64,000 nt of DNA from Pontixanthobacter aestiaquae (GCF_009827455.1 NZ_WTYZ01000001.1:1054001-1118000); one strand, 5' to 3'; counted from the stretch's first letter, positions 50,151-59,207 are shown. Numbers and translations: made by a program. The notes: generated by a model from the letters alone, not told the origin.

Positions 50151-51215
50151 TTACTCTCCGTTGCCAGTTGTGGTGCCTTGGTTGGGCTGCACTCGCTCAT
50201 AAACCTCGTAGGTGTCGCTGCCAAGCATGCGCTGCTCGGCCAGCTGCCAGCGGCCATGCGCAGCGGACAGCTTCTCTAGCCCTATATCGGCGACAGATGA
50301 TTGCCCTGCGCCCATGATTATCGGCGCGCGGTACAGTTCGATCCGGTCCACCAGATCGGCGCTGAGGAAGGATGCCGCGGTTTGCCCGCCGCCTTCGACA
50401 TAGAGATAGAGCACATCATCCAAGGCCGCGATCTGCTCCGGCCGGTTGATGATTTTCACGCCGTCCGGTGCGATACCGCGAGTCAAGAGAATGCGCTGCG
50501 GACTGCGTTCTTCCAAACCCGCGAGCCGCACATCGAGGCGCGGCTTGTCGGCGCGCCATGTCCCGCCGCCAACCAGAATAGCATCGGCCTGTGCGCGGCG
50601 CGAATGAACATGCGCACGGGCTTGATCGCCGGTGATCCATTGGCTTTCGCCCGATGGCAGCGCAACGAACCCGTCCAGCGAGGTCGCCAGTTTCAGCGTG
50701 ACATGCGGGCGGCCCCTGGCCTTTTGCGTGAGATATCCAGCAAGGCTTGCGCTGGCTTGCGCGCAATCAATTTGCGACACTTTAATACCCGCACGGCGCA
50801 GCTTCTCCGCACCGCTGCCAGCTGTGCGCGGGTCGGGATCGGTTACCGCGAACACCATCCGGCTGATACCCGACCGGGCGATGATATCACTGCAGGCTGG
50901 CCCGCGCTCGGATTCGTGATTGCATGGCTCAAGCGACGTGTAGAGAGCCGCGCCTTTGGCGTCTTCGCCAGCGTCATCCAGCGCGATCTTTTCTGCGTGG
51001 GGTCTGCCGCCCGCACGCGTGTGGCCGCGCCCGACAACTTTGCCGTGCTTTACGATAATCGCGCCGACCGAAGGGTTGGGCCTGCTGAGCGGTCTGCCGC
51101 GCAGGCCGAGCCGCGCCGCCGCCGCCAGCCAATCGGAATCACTGTGCAGGATTTTGCTCTGCCGTTCCGCCAGAAGGCGCAGTTTCGCCGGGTGTGTCTG
51201 CGGCAGCGGCTTCAT
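50151..51215 (-). CDS. ribD: Bifunctional riboflavin deaminase/reductase RibD
   Basis: A 354-residue bifunctional enzyme. The N-terminal deaminase (~residues 30-160) has the zinc motifs HAE (GGRPHAEKIAL) and PCxxxxxxxxC (LEPCNHESERGPACSD). The C-terminal reductase domain (~165-350) has VTLKLATSLDGFVALPSGESQWITG. It performs the second and third steps of riboflavin synthesis. Start: the only in-frame ATG adds ~28 residues before the usual start, overlapping the preceding gene by 77 bases; a downstream non-ATG start is possible. ribE follows without a gap. No FMN riboswitch was seen upstream. Confidence 0.92.
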   Translation of the reverse strand: MKPLPQTHPAKLRLLAERQSKILHSDSDWLAAAARLGLRGRPLSRPNPSVGAIIVKHGKVVGRGHTRAGGRPHAEKIALDDAGEDAKGAALYTSLEPCNHESERGPACSDIIARSGISRMVFAVTDPDPRTAGSGAEKLRRAGIKVSQIDCAQASASLAGYLTQKARGRPHVTLKLATSLDGFVALPSGESQWITGDQARAHVHSRRAQADAILVGGGTWRADKPRLDVRLAGLEERSPQRILLTRGIAPDGVKIINRPEQIAALDDVLYLYVEGGGQTAASFLSADLVDRIELYRAPIIMGAGQSSVADIGLEKLSAAHGRWQLAEQRMLGSDTYEVYERVQPNQGTTTGNGE

Positions 51216-51651
51216 CGGCCTCTATCTGGCCAAGCGCGACTGCCCGCAGCCGAGCCGCTTCGGCATCTTCACGCGCCATTTGTTCGGCGGCTTTCTTCTC
51301 GATTTCGCGCGGGTTCATCCCGCTCGCCCGGGCGAGGGCGCGGTAGATTTCTTTCTTCCGCTCTTCCCGCGCGGCGATCATTGCATCGCGCTTTTCCTTA
51401 TGCGCCTGATAAATCAGATTGGTGGCGATGATTTCCTCATCGGTCCGATCCGCTGCAAAGCTGGTAATATAGGTCACATCGGGCGGCACCGGCGGGCCGA
51501 CCACATCCTCGCGAATGATCAGGAACATCAGACCTGCGGTCATCGAAACGGACACAGCCAAGATCGGCCAGCGATAGGGCGTCGGCTTTCTGAATTCCTG
51601 CCAGAAATCGGCAATGCCCCCCGCGGGATTGAGACGTTGAATCAAACTCAT
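51139..51651 (-). CDS. Membrane-anchored protein of unknown function, overlapping ribD
   Basis: A 170-residue protein with one transmembrane helix (~residues 30-50; WPILAVSVSMTAGLMFLIIRED), then a highly charged, helical, alanine-rich region likely to form a coiled coil, and a Pro/Ala/Gly-rich tail. I start at MSLIQRLNP; an upstream ATG adds nine residues. Its last 77 bases overlap the ribD start in another frame, a fairly long overlap which suggests coupled expression or an overlong ribD start. No family recognised. Confidence 0.6.
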   Translation of the reverse strand: MSLIQRLNPAGGIADFWQEFRKPTPYRWPILAVSVSMTAGLMFLIIREDVVGPPVPPDVTYITSFAADRTDEEIIATNLIYQAHKEKRDAMIAAREERKKEIYRALARASGMNPREIEKKAAEQMAREDAEAARLRAVALGQIEADEAAAADTPGETAPSGGTAEQNPAQ

Positions 51652-51717
51652 CAAGCCAAGATAGAGCCTGATCCGCATTTTCGCCAGACCCCCAGAGATA
51701 TTCGCCCGGTCAGGCGC

Positions 51718-52449
51718 TTATCCGAAAGGTGCGTAAAGCGCGCGGCCTTTGACTTTCAGCCATGCATTGGCGTGGCCAATATCGCCTTCGAATATCCGGT
51801 CCAGTGCGGCGTGAAAGGCCGGGCCATGGTCGAAATGCAGCAAATGCGCGACTTCATGTGCGACGACCGATCGCCGCACATCGGCCGGTGCCATGATCAG
51901 CCGCCAGTTAATCCGGACCACGCCGCTGCTAGAGCAGCTGCCCCAGCGGCGCTGCGCGCGTGACAGCTTGATATCGGGCTTGGTAACACCTGCGCGTTCG
52001 CAATATTCCGCCAAGTCGCGGTCCATGATGGTTAGCGCCTCGCTCCGCAGCCAGCGCTCGATCCGGCTGTGCAGGCTGTCTTGCGGTCCGCCAATATGCA
52101 GAGTGGTTTCAACCAGTCGCGGCTTGCGCGGAGCCTGCGCATCCCATGCAATCGTGACCGGCTCGCCAATAAAGTCGATGTGACCACCCGATTGCGGTGG
52201 GCTCGCTTCCTCGACCTTGTCCAATTGCGCAGCGATCCATGCCCGGCGCGATTCGGCAAATTCCAGCGCGTCAATCGACTGCCCCCAACGCGGCATAGTG
52301 ACGCGCAACTCGCTGCCATCGGGCGCTAGGCGCATGATCAGGCGCTTGGCCGTGCGGTGGCGCTTGATCGTGACTGGCAGCGTGCGGCCAGCAACCTCAA
52401 TGCAGCGCTTCTCGGAGCGCGTCTGCTGATTGGGGCGCAGCCAGTCCAT
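51718..52449 (-). CDS. YgjP-type M48-like metallopeptidase (DUF45)
   Basis: A 243-residue protein of the YgjP/DUF45 family, a SprT-like metallopeptidase. The zinc site is HEVAH: His198, Glu199, His202, followed by LLHFDHGPAFHAAL as in the family. Upstream are LSRAQRRWGSCSSSGVVRINWRL, which is also conserved. The start ATG overlaps the ycgN stop as TGATG; a further ATG directly upstream is possible. Substrate unknown. Confidence 0.88.
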   Translation of the reverse strand: MDWLRPNQQTRSEKRCIEVAGRTLPVTIKRHRTAKRLIMRLAPDGSELRVTMPRWGQSIDALEFAESRRAWIAAQLDKVEEASPPQSGGHIDFIGEPVTIAWDAQAPRKPRLVETTLHIGGPQDSLHSRIERWLRSEALTIMDRDLAEYCERAGVTKPDIKLSRAQRRWGSCSSSGVVRINWRLIMAPADVRRSVVAHEVAHLLHFDHGPAFHAALDRIFEGDIGHANAWLKVKGRALYAPFG

Positions 52450-52919
52450 CATTCGCTGTCGCCGTCCCAATCGGTCTCGTCCGCGTCCCATTCCACCAGA
52501 TGATGGTCGAGCGGCCCGGCGTCGACTTCGCTGATCACGCGCCCAGCAACGGATACACCTGCCTGCTTCACTGACTCGCGATCACCCGAGATCAGATAGT
52601 GCCAGTCTTTCAGCGGTTTTCCATCCGCGCGGAGTCTGTATGCGCAACTCGCCGGCAGCCATGTGACGTCTTTCACAATTTTCAGAGTCAGCCGCATACA
52701 ATCTGGCACATAGGTGCGGCGATTGCGGTAATCTATGCATTGCGCCGTATCGGTATCGAGCAGCTTGCACGCAACGTTGGTCCCTTCGATGGTGCCGGTA
52801 TTCTCGTCCTCGATTTTGTGCAGGCAGCATTTTCCGCAGCCGTCGCACAATGCTTCCCACTCGGCGCGCGTGAGATCACCAAGCGGAAGCTCCCAGAATT
52901 TGTCTCTTAGCGCACCCAT
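52449..52919 (-). CDS. YcgN family cysteine cluster protein
   Basis: A 156-residue protein with a CxxC-type cysteine cluster: CDGCGKCCLHKIED at the N-terminus and CKLLDTDTAQCIDYRNR, typical of the YcgN/UPF0260 family, thought to bind a metal cluster. Function unknown. Its stop overlaps the YgjP start (TGATG), and its start overlaps the end of the SCO gene by 13 bases. Confidence 0.9.
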   Translation of the reverse strand: MGALRDKFWELPLGDLTRAEWEALCDGCGKCCLHKIEDENTGTIEGTNVACKLLDTDTAQCIDYRNRRTYVPDCMRLTLKIVKDVTWLPASCAYRLRADGKPLKDWHYLISGDRESVKQAGVSVAGRVISEVDAGPLDHHLVEWDADETDWDGDSE

Positions 52920-53518
52920 TGTTCAAGTTCGGCTGTCACGCCCTCCGGCCCCTTGTCGGTCGGAATTATGCCCAGCGGTTTGCCCTCAGGATCAAACAGA
53001 TAGGTGAACGCAGTGTGCTCGATATCGTAGCTGCCACTCTCGTTCACTTCGCCTTTGGCAGCGGTGACAGAGAACTTCTTGGCCGTTTCCGCGATGGCTT
53101 CGGGTGAGCCGGTCAGACCGAGCAGCCGCGGGTGGAAATTGCCGATGAAGCTGGCGACTGTCGGCTGATCATCACGCTCGGGGTCGATGGTGATGAAGAT
53201 CGGTTGGACTTTGGCGCCAAGCTCCGGGTGCTTCTTTTCGAACTCGCCAAGCCCTTGGGAAAAGCGCGCAACATCGGTCGGACACACATCGGGACAATAG
53301 GCGAAGCCGAAATAGACCAGCCGGTACTGGCCTTTGAAATCGGACCAGCTTACTTCGCTCCCTGTGCTGGATGTCAGCGTGAAATCGCCGCCGATGGTTG
53401 ATCCGCGCAGGTCTACGCCGTCAGGGGAGGGGCCAACCGGACCGGAGAGGCTCGATCCGCACGAAGCAAGCGCGAAAGCAGCACAAACTGCGGTTACAGT
53501 ACGGGTAAAGTGAAACAT
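52907..53518 (-). CDS. SCO family protein (copper chaperone for cytochrome c oxidase)
   Basis: A 203-residue lipoprotein with a signal peptide and lipobox (LASC), then a thioredoxin-like SCO domain: the copper-binding CPDVCP motif (residues ~85-90) and the partner His in SYDIEHTAFTYLFDP. SCO proteins deliver copper to the CuA site of cytochrome c oxidase or act in thiol redox control. An alternative ATG five codons upstream is possible. The gene begins an operon with ycgN and ygjP. Confidence 0.9.
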   Translation of the reverse strand: MFHFTRTVTAVCAAFALASCGSSLSGPVGPSPDGVDLRGSTIGGDFTLTSSTGSEVSWSDFKGQYRLVYFGFAYCPDVCPTDVARFSQGLGEFEKKHPELGAKVQPIFITIDPERDDQPTVASFIGNFHPRLLGLTGSPEAIAETAKKFSVTAAKGEVNESGSYDIEHTAFTYLFDPEGKPLGIIPTDKGPEGVTAELEQWVR

Positions 53519-53611
53519 AGCGCTCAGGTTCATGCTCTGCTAATTGGGGATCGACAAGGGGGCGTCTGTGCCCTGAATAATATGTATGTAACAAATTCTT
53601 GGAGGTTGAAA

Positions 53612-54232
53612 ATGGCCAGTGCCGTTTTCCGGTCGGTTATTCCCGCAATTGCGCTTTCGTTTGCGCTTATCGCCACGCCTGCGTCAGCGCAGTTCAAGCG
53701 CGAAGGCTATGCGTTTTTGGAAGCGGTGAAAGACCGCGATGGCAACGCCGTAACCGAAGCGTTGAAAAAGCCGGGAAGCGTTGTGGTCAACACGCGCGAT
53801 ATTACCACCGGCGAAACCGGTTTGCATATCGTCACCAAACGTGAGGATGTGACGTGGATCAAGTTCCTGACGCAAAATGGTGCGAACCCCAACCTTAAGG
53901 ATAACCAAGGCATTGCCCCGCTGCAGATTGCCGCGACATTGGGCAGCGTACCAGCCGTCGAGGAATTGCTCAAAGCGGGCGCCAATGTGGACGAGCCGAA
54001 TGACACGGGCGAAACCGCGCTGATTTCTGCGGTTCATAACCGTAATACTGGAATGATCCGGGTGTTGCTCGCCAATGGTGCCAATCCCGATCACAACGAC
54101 AATTCCGGCCGTTCTGCGCGCGATTATGCGGATTTGATGATTAATAATGGTCAGGTGTTGACGGAATTTCGCCGCGCGGATGAAGAGCGTGAAGGCAAGC
54201 AGAAACCGCAAACTTACGGGCCAACTTTCTAA
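53612..54232 (+). CDS. Ankyrin-repeat exported protein
   Basis: A 206-residue protein with a signal peptide (residues 1-27, ending TPASAQ) and about three to four ankyrin repeats (GETGLHIVTKREDVTWIKFLTQNGANPN, QGIAPLQIAATLGSVPAVEELLKAGANVDEP, TGETALISAVHNRNTGMIRVLLANGANPDH). Likely a periplasmic protein-protein interaction module. I start at MASAVF with a GGAGG site 7 bases upstream. COQ9 begins immediately after its stop, so the two are probably cotranscribed. Confidence 0.85.
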   Translation: MASAVFRSVIPAIALSFALIATPASAQFKREGYAFLEAVKDRDGNAVTEALKKPGSVVVNTRDITTGETGLHIVTKREDVTWIKFLTQNGANPNLKDNQGIAPLQIAATLGSVPAVEELLKAGANVDEPNDTGETALISAVHNRNTGMIRVLLANGANPDHNDNSGRSARDYADLMINNGQVLTEFRRADEEREGKQKPQTYGPTF

Positions 54233-54904
54233 GTGGCTGGCACAGCACACACTATCGCCGATTTGACGCTGGACGAGCTGCGGCTCGCACTCGCGCCCGC
54301 GATTGCCGATGCCGCGATTTTTGACGGCTGGAGCGATGCCGCAGTTACCGCCGCCGCGTTGGAGAAAGGCGCTGATGTCGATGTCGCGCGTCTGGCATTT
54401 CCGGGGGGCGCGATGGATATGATCTCTGCGTGGATCGAGACCGTCGACAATGCGATGGCAGAGGCACTGCCCGCAGAGGCGCTTGCACAAATGCCGATCC
54501 GTGAGCGGATTCGGTCGCTCGTGCAGTTCCGGCTCGATGCGATCGCCGGACAAGAGGAGGCACTCAAGCGCGCGACCGCGATCATGGCGATGCCGCAAAA
54601 TGTCTCCAAATCGCTGAAAATGGGCTGGAACAGCGCCGATCTGATGTGGCGGCTCGCCGGTGATACCGCTACCGACTATAATCACTACACCAAGCGCACG
54701 ATCCTGGGCGGCATCTATACTGCCACGCTGGCCGTGTTCGCCGATGATAACAGCGATGATAAAGCCAAGACCAAAGCGTTTCTGGATCGCCGGATTGAAG
54801 GCGTGATGAAGTTCGAGAAAGTTAAAGCCAAATGGCTCAATTCCGAACGTGAGACATTCAGCATGTCACGGTTCTTGGGCCGGCTGCGCTACCCTTCGCG
54901 CTGA
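54233..54904 (+). CDS. COQ9 family ubiquinone biosynthesis protein
   Basis: A 223-residue helical protein matching COQ9 (WSDAAVTAAALEKGADVDVARLAFPGGAMDM; WNSADLMWRLAGDTATDYNHYTKR). In mitochondria COQ9 binds lipids and supports the COQ7 hydroxylation step of ubiquinone synthesis. The GTG start directly follows the ankyrin gene stop; there is no clear ribosome site, so it may be read by coupling. Confidence 0.92.
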   Translation: MAGTAHTIADLTLDELRLALAPAIADAAIFDGWSDAAVTAAALEKGADVDVARLAFPGGAMDMISAWIETVDNAMAEALPAEALAQMPIRERIRSLVQFRLDAIAGQEEALKRATAIMAMPQNVSKSLKMGWNSADLMWRLAGDTATDYNHYTKRTILGGIYTATLAVFADDNSDDKAKTKAFLDRRIEGVMKFEKVKAKWLNSERETFSMSRFLGRLRYPSR

Positions 54905-55022
54905 TTTGCGCGCTTGCCGGGCACCGCTTTCCACACCTTCACACAAGAAATTCGGCCAGTGACTCGCATGGCTGCGGGCGACCCGCTAACTCTTCGCCAA
55001 CAGATTCGCGAAGGAAAATGCA

Positions 55023-55550
55023 ATGGCCGGTAGCCTCAACAAAGTAATGCTCATTGGTAATCTGGGCGCGGACCCCGAAGTCCGCTCGTTCCAGAATGGC
55101 GGCAAAGTGTGCAATCTGCGGATCGCGACCAGCGAGACGTGGAAAGACCGCAATTCGGGCGAGCGTCAGGAAAAGACCGAATGGCACACAGTCGCGATCT
55201 TCTCCGAAGGCCTCGTCAATGTTGCCGAGCGTTTCCTTCGCAAAGGATCAAAGGTCTTTATTGAAGGCCAATTGCAGACCCGCAAATGGCAAGACCAGAG
55301 CGGCAATGACCGTTACTCGACAGAAGTTGTTCTGCGCGGCTTTAACGGAACGTTGACCATGCTCGACGGTCCTGGTGGCCAAAGCGGCGGTGGCGGCGGC
55401 GGCCCAGGTGGCGGCGGAAACTATGGTGGCGGGTCCGGCGGTGGCGGAGGCTACAACCAGGGCGGCGGTACCTCAGGCGGCGGCGCAGCAGGCGGTTCGT
55501 CAGGCGGCGGTTCCAACTATGACGATCTGGATGACGACATTCCGTTTTGA
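55023..55550 (+). CDS. ssb: Single-stranded DNA-binding protein
   Basis: A 175-residue SSB with an N-terminal OB fold (residues ~1-110; [21 protein letters not shown] and EWHTVAIF), a low-complexity Gly-rich linker (~115-165) and the acidic C-terminal tip DDLDDDIPF that binds repair proteins. The Gly-rich linker is encoded by a GGC-rich repetitive stretch. No SOS box was seen upstream. Confidence 0.96.
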   Translation: MAGSLNKVMLIGNLGADPEVRSFQNGGKVCNLRIATSETWKDRNSGERQEKTEWHTVAIFSEGLVNVAERFLRKGSKVFIEGQLQTRKWQDQSGNDRYSTEVVLRGFNGTLTMLDGPGGQSGGGGGGPGGGGNYGGGSGGGGGYNQGGGTSGGGAAGGSSGGGSNYDDLDDDIPF

Positions 55551-55566
55551 TCGGTAATGCGCGGCG

Positions 55567-56082
55567 CTACTTCTTCAGCGCTGCCAGCATCTCCGCCATC
55601 GGGCCGTCTTGCTCGCCTTCGATCTGGATGCCTTTTTCTTTGCGTGCCGTTTCGGCGTCTGGTCCGGTCGCATAGGGATCGATCAGCAGGCCCAGGCTTT
55701 GCGCGACAGCCTCGCCCAGATCGAAACTGTCGCCGGTAAATTCGATCTCGTCCACATCATCCAATTCGACTTCGATCTCTTCGTCGGACGGTTCGATGGC
55801 GCGCTGCGGAATGAAACGCAGGTGCAGGTTCTCTTTGGCACTGACGGGAAAATCATCACCCGACACCGAACAGATTTGCTGCCATTCCGCCTCCATAGTG
55901 CCGGTCGCAATGATATCGGATCCCTTGGGAGTAAGCGTGATGTCGGCGCGCAGATGCTCAATCTGGCTCAGCGCAAACCGTTTGGAAAGGGCGTGCCGCT
56001 CGTCTTCCGATGCCTCGATCAGATACGGCTCGTGTTTGAGCGCTTTTGCTTTGATCGGCCTGCTGAGTTCGCTCTCGCTCAT
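55567..56082 (-). CDS. DUF177 (YceD-like) protein
   Basis: A 171-residue protein of the DUF177 family, linked to 23S rRNA accumulation (YceD). The core is ITLTPKGSDIIATGTMEAEWQQICSVSGDDFPV and IELDDVDEIEFTGD-like acid-rich segments with DLGEAVAQSLGLLIDPYATGPD near the C-terminus. It overlaps the end of the CBP3-type chaperone gene by 4 bases (ATGA), so they are cotranscribed. Convergent with ssb. Confidence 0.85.
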   Translation of the reverse strand: MSESELSRPIKAKALKHEPYLIEASEDERHALSKRFALSQIEHLRADITLTPKGSDIIATGTMEAEWQQICSVSGDDFPVSAKENLHLRFIPQRAIEPSDEEIEVELDDVDEIEFTGDSFDLGEAVAQSLGLLIDPYATGPDAETARKEKGIQIEGEQDGPMAEMLAALKK

Positions 56083-56594
56083 GCGGCAATTTCTCCGGCG
56101 AGAAGTTGGTCTGTATTCAGCGCGCCCAATCGCTGGGACAGGGCAATAAGTTCATTTGCCATCGCTTCTGCATGGCCTTCATCGATCAGTGTAACATTGC
56201 GGCGGACGGCATTGGTCATCGCCTCCGGGCCGCTCTCCAGCGCATTGCGATAGGCTCCGATCCGGCCGCCCATCGCTTCCATCAGCTTGCCCATTTTCTT
56301 GCCCAAAGTCGGGTCGCCCAAACCGGTCTCGCGCAATTGGCCGTCAATATCCTCGACAAACAATTCGGTCAGGCGGGCGGTTGCCGGCAGCAGATCATTC
56401 TCCGTTTCCATCCGCAGCATAACCATCGCCACCACATTGGTGATCATATCGAAGCGGCCATCGACGGTATCCGCCGCACCGCAGTTTCGATACCAGTGGG
56501 GTCTCCGCGCTTCGCCCACGATGGCATGCCACAATGGTCGCAGAGCCTCTTTCGGGTCGTTTTCAGTGCCAAAAAGTCGGGAGAAAAATGCCAT
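56079..56594 (-). CDS. Ubiquinol-cytochrome c chaperone family protein (CBP3-like)
   Basis: A 171-residue helical protein of the Ubiq_cyt_C_chap family: HAIVGEARRPHWYRNCGAADTVDGRFDMI and LFVEDIDGQLRETGLGDPTLGKKMGKLMEAM are the core. The mitochondrial homologue CBP3 assists assembly of cytochrome b in complex III. I start at the ATG MAFFSRLFG; the TTG just before it is weaker. Downstream DUF177 overlaps its stop by 4 bases. Confidence 0.88.
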   Translation of the reverse strand: MAFFSRLFGTENDPKEALRPLWHAIVGEARRPHWYRNCGAADTVDGRFDMITNVVAMVMLRMETENDLLPATARLTELFVEDIDGQLRETGLGDPTLGKKMGKLMEAMGGRIGAYRNALESGPEAMTNAVRRNVTLIDEGHAEAMANELIALSQRLGALNTDQLLAGEIAA

Positions 56595-56800
56595 CAAGGG
56601 GTACTCTGTGAGGGAAAGCTGCGCGTCAATCGTTCATCGGCAATTCAAGCCGCCTTGCGCAAACGCGTCACCGGTCTATCGGCAGCGGATGGTTGCATGG
56701 CAGTGAGCATCACCGTAAGGCCGAAGCATATATAGGATTTGCACTTGCCAATCCAAGCCATTTGGCGTTTTGGCAGGGTACGAAGAGGAATTGCGTTCCA

Positions 56801-57274
56801 ATGATTAAAGGCAAGATGATCGGCACAGCGATTGTTCTGGCGGCAGCGCTGACGATGGGCGGATGCTCGTCGATCCGCGAAAGCCGCGGATATATCGTCG
56901 ATCAGACTCTGGTTAATTCGGTCCAGCCGGGCATCGACAACCAGCAATCTGTCGCCCAGACGCTGGGCCGACCGACCTTTACAAGCCAGTTCGGTGATCC
57001 GACCTGGTACTATGTGTCGAGTGTCACAGGCCGCAAGCCATTCGTCCGCCCGCGCATCCAAAGCCATTCGGTTCTGGCGATCACATTTGATGCCAATGGC
57101 AATGTCCTGGCAGCAGATCGCAGCGGTATCGAAAAAGTTGCCTTTTTCCAGCCCGACGGCGATGAAACACCGACTCTTGGACGCGAGCGCGGCTTCTTCG
57201 AAGACCTGTTCGGCAATATCGGTACAGTTGGTGCGCCTGGTGGTGGCGGCGGAGCGGGCGGTCCTGGCGGGTAA
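56801..57274 (+). CDS. bamE: Outer membrane assembly lipoprotein BamE
   Basis: A 157-residue lipoprotein: signal with lipobox MGGC at residues ~19-22, then a BamE/SmpA-type domain (IDNQQSVAQTLGRPTFTSQFGDPTWYYVSS). BamE is a non-essential subunit of the BAM complex that inserts outer-membrane beta-barrels. The C-terminus is a Gly/Pro-rich tail, unusual for BamE and probably unstructured. I start at MIKGKMIG; the upstream frame overlaps the promoter region of the CBP3-like gene. Confidence 0.85.
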   Translation: MIKGKMIGTAIVLAAALTMGGCSSIRESRGYIVDQTLVNSVQPGIDNQQSVAQTLGRPTFTSQFGDPTWYYVSSVTGRKPFVRPRIQSHSVLAITFDANGNVLAADRSGIEKVAFFQPDGDETPTLGRERGFFEDLFGNIGTVGAPGGGGGAGGPGG

Positions 57275-57291
57275 ATCGCTTGATCGTATGG

Positions 57292-57319
57292 CTTGATAGC
57301 GTGATTGGGCTCCCCATAT
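57292..57319 (+). promoter_or_regulatory. Sigma-32-type (heat-shock) promoter directly before hslV
   Basis: CTTGATA (57292-57298) and CCCCATAT (57312-57319) are separated by 13 bases, matching the heat-shock consensus CTTGAAA-N13/14-CCCCATNT in all but one -35 base. The -10 element ends 7 bases before the hslV ATG, so transcription would start near or at the start codon and the mRNA would be leaderless. No ribosome-binding site is visible before the ATG. Confidence 0.7.
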
Positions 57320-57326
57320 CGCGTTC

Positions 57327-57887
57327 ATGAGTACAGCAGATAATCCACACGGTCTGGTGCAATGGCACGGGACTACCATCATCGGCGTGAAAAAGGGCGG
57401 CAAGACCGTAATTGCCGGGGACGGCCAAGTCTCCATGGGCAATACGGTGATGAAGCCGAACGCGCGCAAGGTCCGCCGCATCGGCAAGGACGAGAAAGTC
57501 ATTGCCGGTTTCGCAGGTGCGACTGCCGATGCATTCACTTTGTTCGAACGGCTGGAGAAAAAGCTGGAGGCGCATCGCGGGCAATTGCTGCGTGCCGCTG
57601 TCGAGCTAGCCAAAGACTGGCGAACCGACAAATATCTCCGCAACCTGGAAGCGCTGATGATCGTCGCGGACGAAGAAAGCCTGTTGGTCCTGACCGGCAA
57701 TGGCGATGTTCTTGAGCCCGAAGCCGGGATCACTGCAATCGGTTCAGGCGGCAATTATGCGCTGGCTGCGGGCCGCGCACTCACCGAATATGAAGACGAT
57801 GCCGAGCAAATCGCGCGCAAGGCGATGCAAGTTGCCGCCGACATCTGCGTATTTACCAACGGCAATGTGACCGTCGAAGAAATTTAA
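57327..57887 (+). CDS. hslV: ATP-dependent protease subunit HslV (ClpQ)
   Basis: A 186-residue N-terminal-nucleophile peptidase. The catalytic core starts at [25 protein letters not shown], with the first Thr of TTI as the expected nucleophile, preceded by ~16 residues of propeptide-like sequence. In E. coli HslV only Met is removed. HslV forms the peptidase core and the HslU ATPase, encoded 9 bases after its stop, unfolds substrates. A heat-shock-like promoter lies directly upstream. Confidence 0.95.
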   Translation: MSTADNPHGLVQWHGTTIIGVKKGGKTVIAGDGQVSMGNTVMKPNARKVRRIGKDEKVIAGFAGATADAFTLFERLEKKLEAHRGQLLRAAVELAKDWRTDKYLRNLEALMIVADEESLLVLTGNGDVLEPEAGITAIGSGGNYALAAGRALTEYEDDAEQIARKAMQVAADICVFTNGNVTVEEI

Positions 57888-57896
57888 GAGACCTCC

Positions 57897-59198
57897 ATGA
57901 CAGAAGCACTCACTCCGAAGGCGATTGTCGCCGCGCTCGACGAGCATATTGTCGGCCAGAAAGACGCCAAGCGCGCCGTTGCCGTCGCGATGCGCAATCG
58001 CTGGCGCCGTCAGCAATTGAGCGATGAATTGCGCGATGAAGTGACGCCCAAGAACATCCTGATGATCGGCCCGACCGGCTGCGGTAAGACCGAAATCAGC
58101 CGCCGTCTGGCGAAACTGGCCGATGCCCCTTTCGTCAAAATCGAAGCGACCAAATTTACCGAGGTCGGCTATGTCGGCCGCGATGTCGAACAGATCGCGC
58201 GCGATCTCGCCGAAGATGCAATCCGCCTGGAGAAGGAACGCCGCCGCGAAGCTGTGCGCGAAGCTGCGTCTAAAGCCGCGATGGACCGCTTGCTTGATGC
58301 ACTGGTGGGCGACAATGCGTCCGAAGCCACCCGTGAAAGCTTCCGCCAACGGATCGTCGACAATTCAATGAACGAGACCGAGGTCGAGATCGAAGTGCAG
58401 GATGCACCCGCCGCGCCGATGGAAATTCCCGGAATGACCGGCGGCATGGGCATGATCGACCTCAGCGATATGATGGGCAAGGCATTCGGCAAAACCAATA
58501 CCAAGCGCCGCAAGCTCAAAGTCCCCGATGCGTGGGACAAGCTGGTCGATGAGGAGGCGGAGAAGCGCCTCGATCAGGACGATGTCGCGCGCGTCGCTTT
58601 GCAGAACGCAGAGACCAACGGGATCGTTTTCCTCGACGAGATCGACAAGATTGCGGTCTCGGATGTGCGCGGCGGATCTGTCAGCCGCGAAGGCGTACAG
58701 CGCGATCTGTTGCCGCTGATCGAAGGCACTACGGTTGCGACCAAATACGGTCCGATGAAAACCGACCATATCCTGTTTATCGCGAGCGGCGCTTTCCATG
58801 TGTCGAAGCCATCGGACATGCTGCCCGAATTGCAGGGCCGCTTGCCGATCCGTGTCGAATTACGCGCGCTGACCGAAGAGGACTTCGTTCGCATTCTAAG
58901 CGAAACGCGCGCCAATCTGGTGTCGCAATATGTGGCGCTACTGGGCACCGAAGACGTGACCGTGGCTATTGACGATACCGCTGTGGCCGAAGTCGCCAAG
59001 ATCGCGGCGCAAGTGAATGAAAGCGTCGAGAATATCGGGGCACGGCGTTTGCAGACGGTGATGGAGAAACTGCTCGAAGAACTCAGCTTCGAAGCGGAGG
59101 AGCATGCAGGCGAAACGATCACCATCGACGCCGACTATGTGCGCGACCGCCTTACCGAATTGTCGCAGGATACCGACCTCAGCAAATATATCCTTTAA
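57897..59198 (+). CDS. hslU: ATP-dependent protease ATPase subunit HslU (ClpY)
   Basis: A 433-residue AAA+ ATPase with Walker [10 protein letters not shown] (residues ~61-69), Walker [11 protein letters not shown], the I domain insertion (residues ~105-235) and the C-terminal tail DLSKYIL, which docks into HslV. The family tail LSKYIL is intact. It is the partner of hslV and probably under the same heat-shock promoter. Confidence 0.97.
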   Translation: MTEALTPKAIVAALDEHIVGQKDAKRAVAVAMRNRWRRQQLSDELRDEVTPKNILMIGPTGCGKTEISRRLAKLADAPFVKIEATKFTEVGYVGRDVEQIARDLAEDAIRLEKERRREAVREAASKAAMDRLLDALVGDNASEATRESFRQRIVDNSMNETEVEIEVQDAPAAPMEIPGMTGGMGMIDLSDMMGKAFGKTNTKRRKLKVPDAWDKLVDEEAEKRLDQDDVARVALQNAETNGIVFLDEIDKIAVSDVRGGSVSREGVQRDLLPLIEGTTVATKYGPMKTDHILFIASGAFHVSKPSDMLPELQGRLPIRVELRALTEEDFVRILSETRANLVSQYVALLGTEDVTVAIDDTAVAEVAKIAAQVNESVENIGARRLQTVMEKLLEELSFEAEEHAGETITIDADYVRDRLTELSQDTDLSKYIL

Positions 59199-59207
59199 GC
59201 TGCCGTG

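Noticed and set aside
50301..51431. A 376-codon plus-strand frame opposite ribD
   Set aside because: ribD on the other strand has intact motifs; the plus-strand product is Arg/Pro-rich with no recognisable domain.
53684..54685. A 333-codon minus-strand frame opposite the ankyrin and COQ9 genes
   Set aside because: Both plus-strand genes carry clear family motifs; the antisense translation is Arg/Ile-rich noise.
55375..55520. GGC-rich tandem-like repeats
   Set aside because: They encode the normal glycine-rich linker of SSB, so they are coding low complexity rather than a DNA repeat element.
56645..57754. A 369-codon minus-strand frame opposite bamE and hslV
   Set aside because: It covers two well-supported genes and the hslV promoter, and the translation looks like shadow sequence (Ser/Arg-rich).
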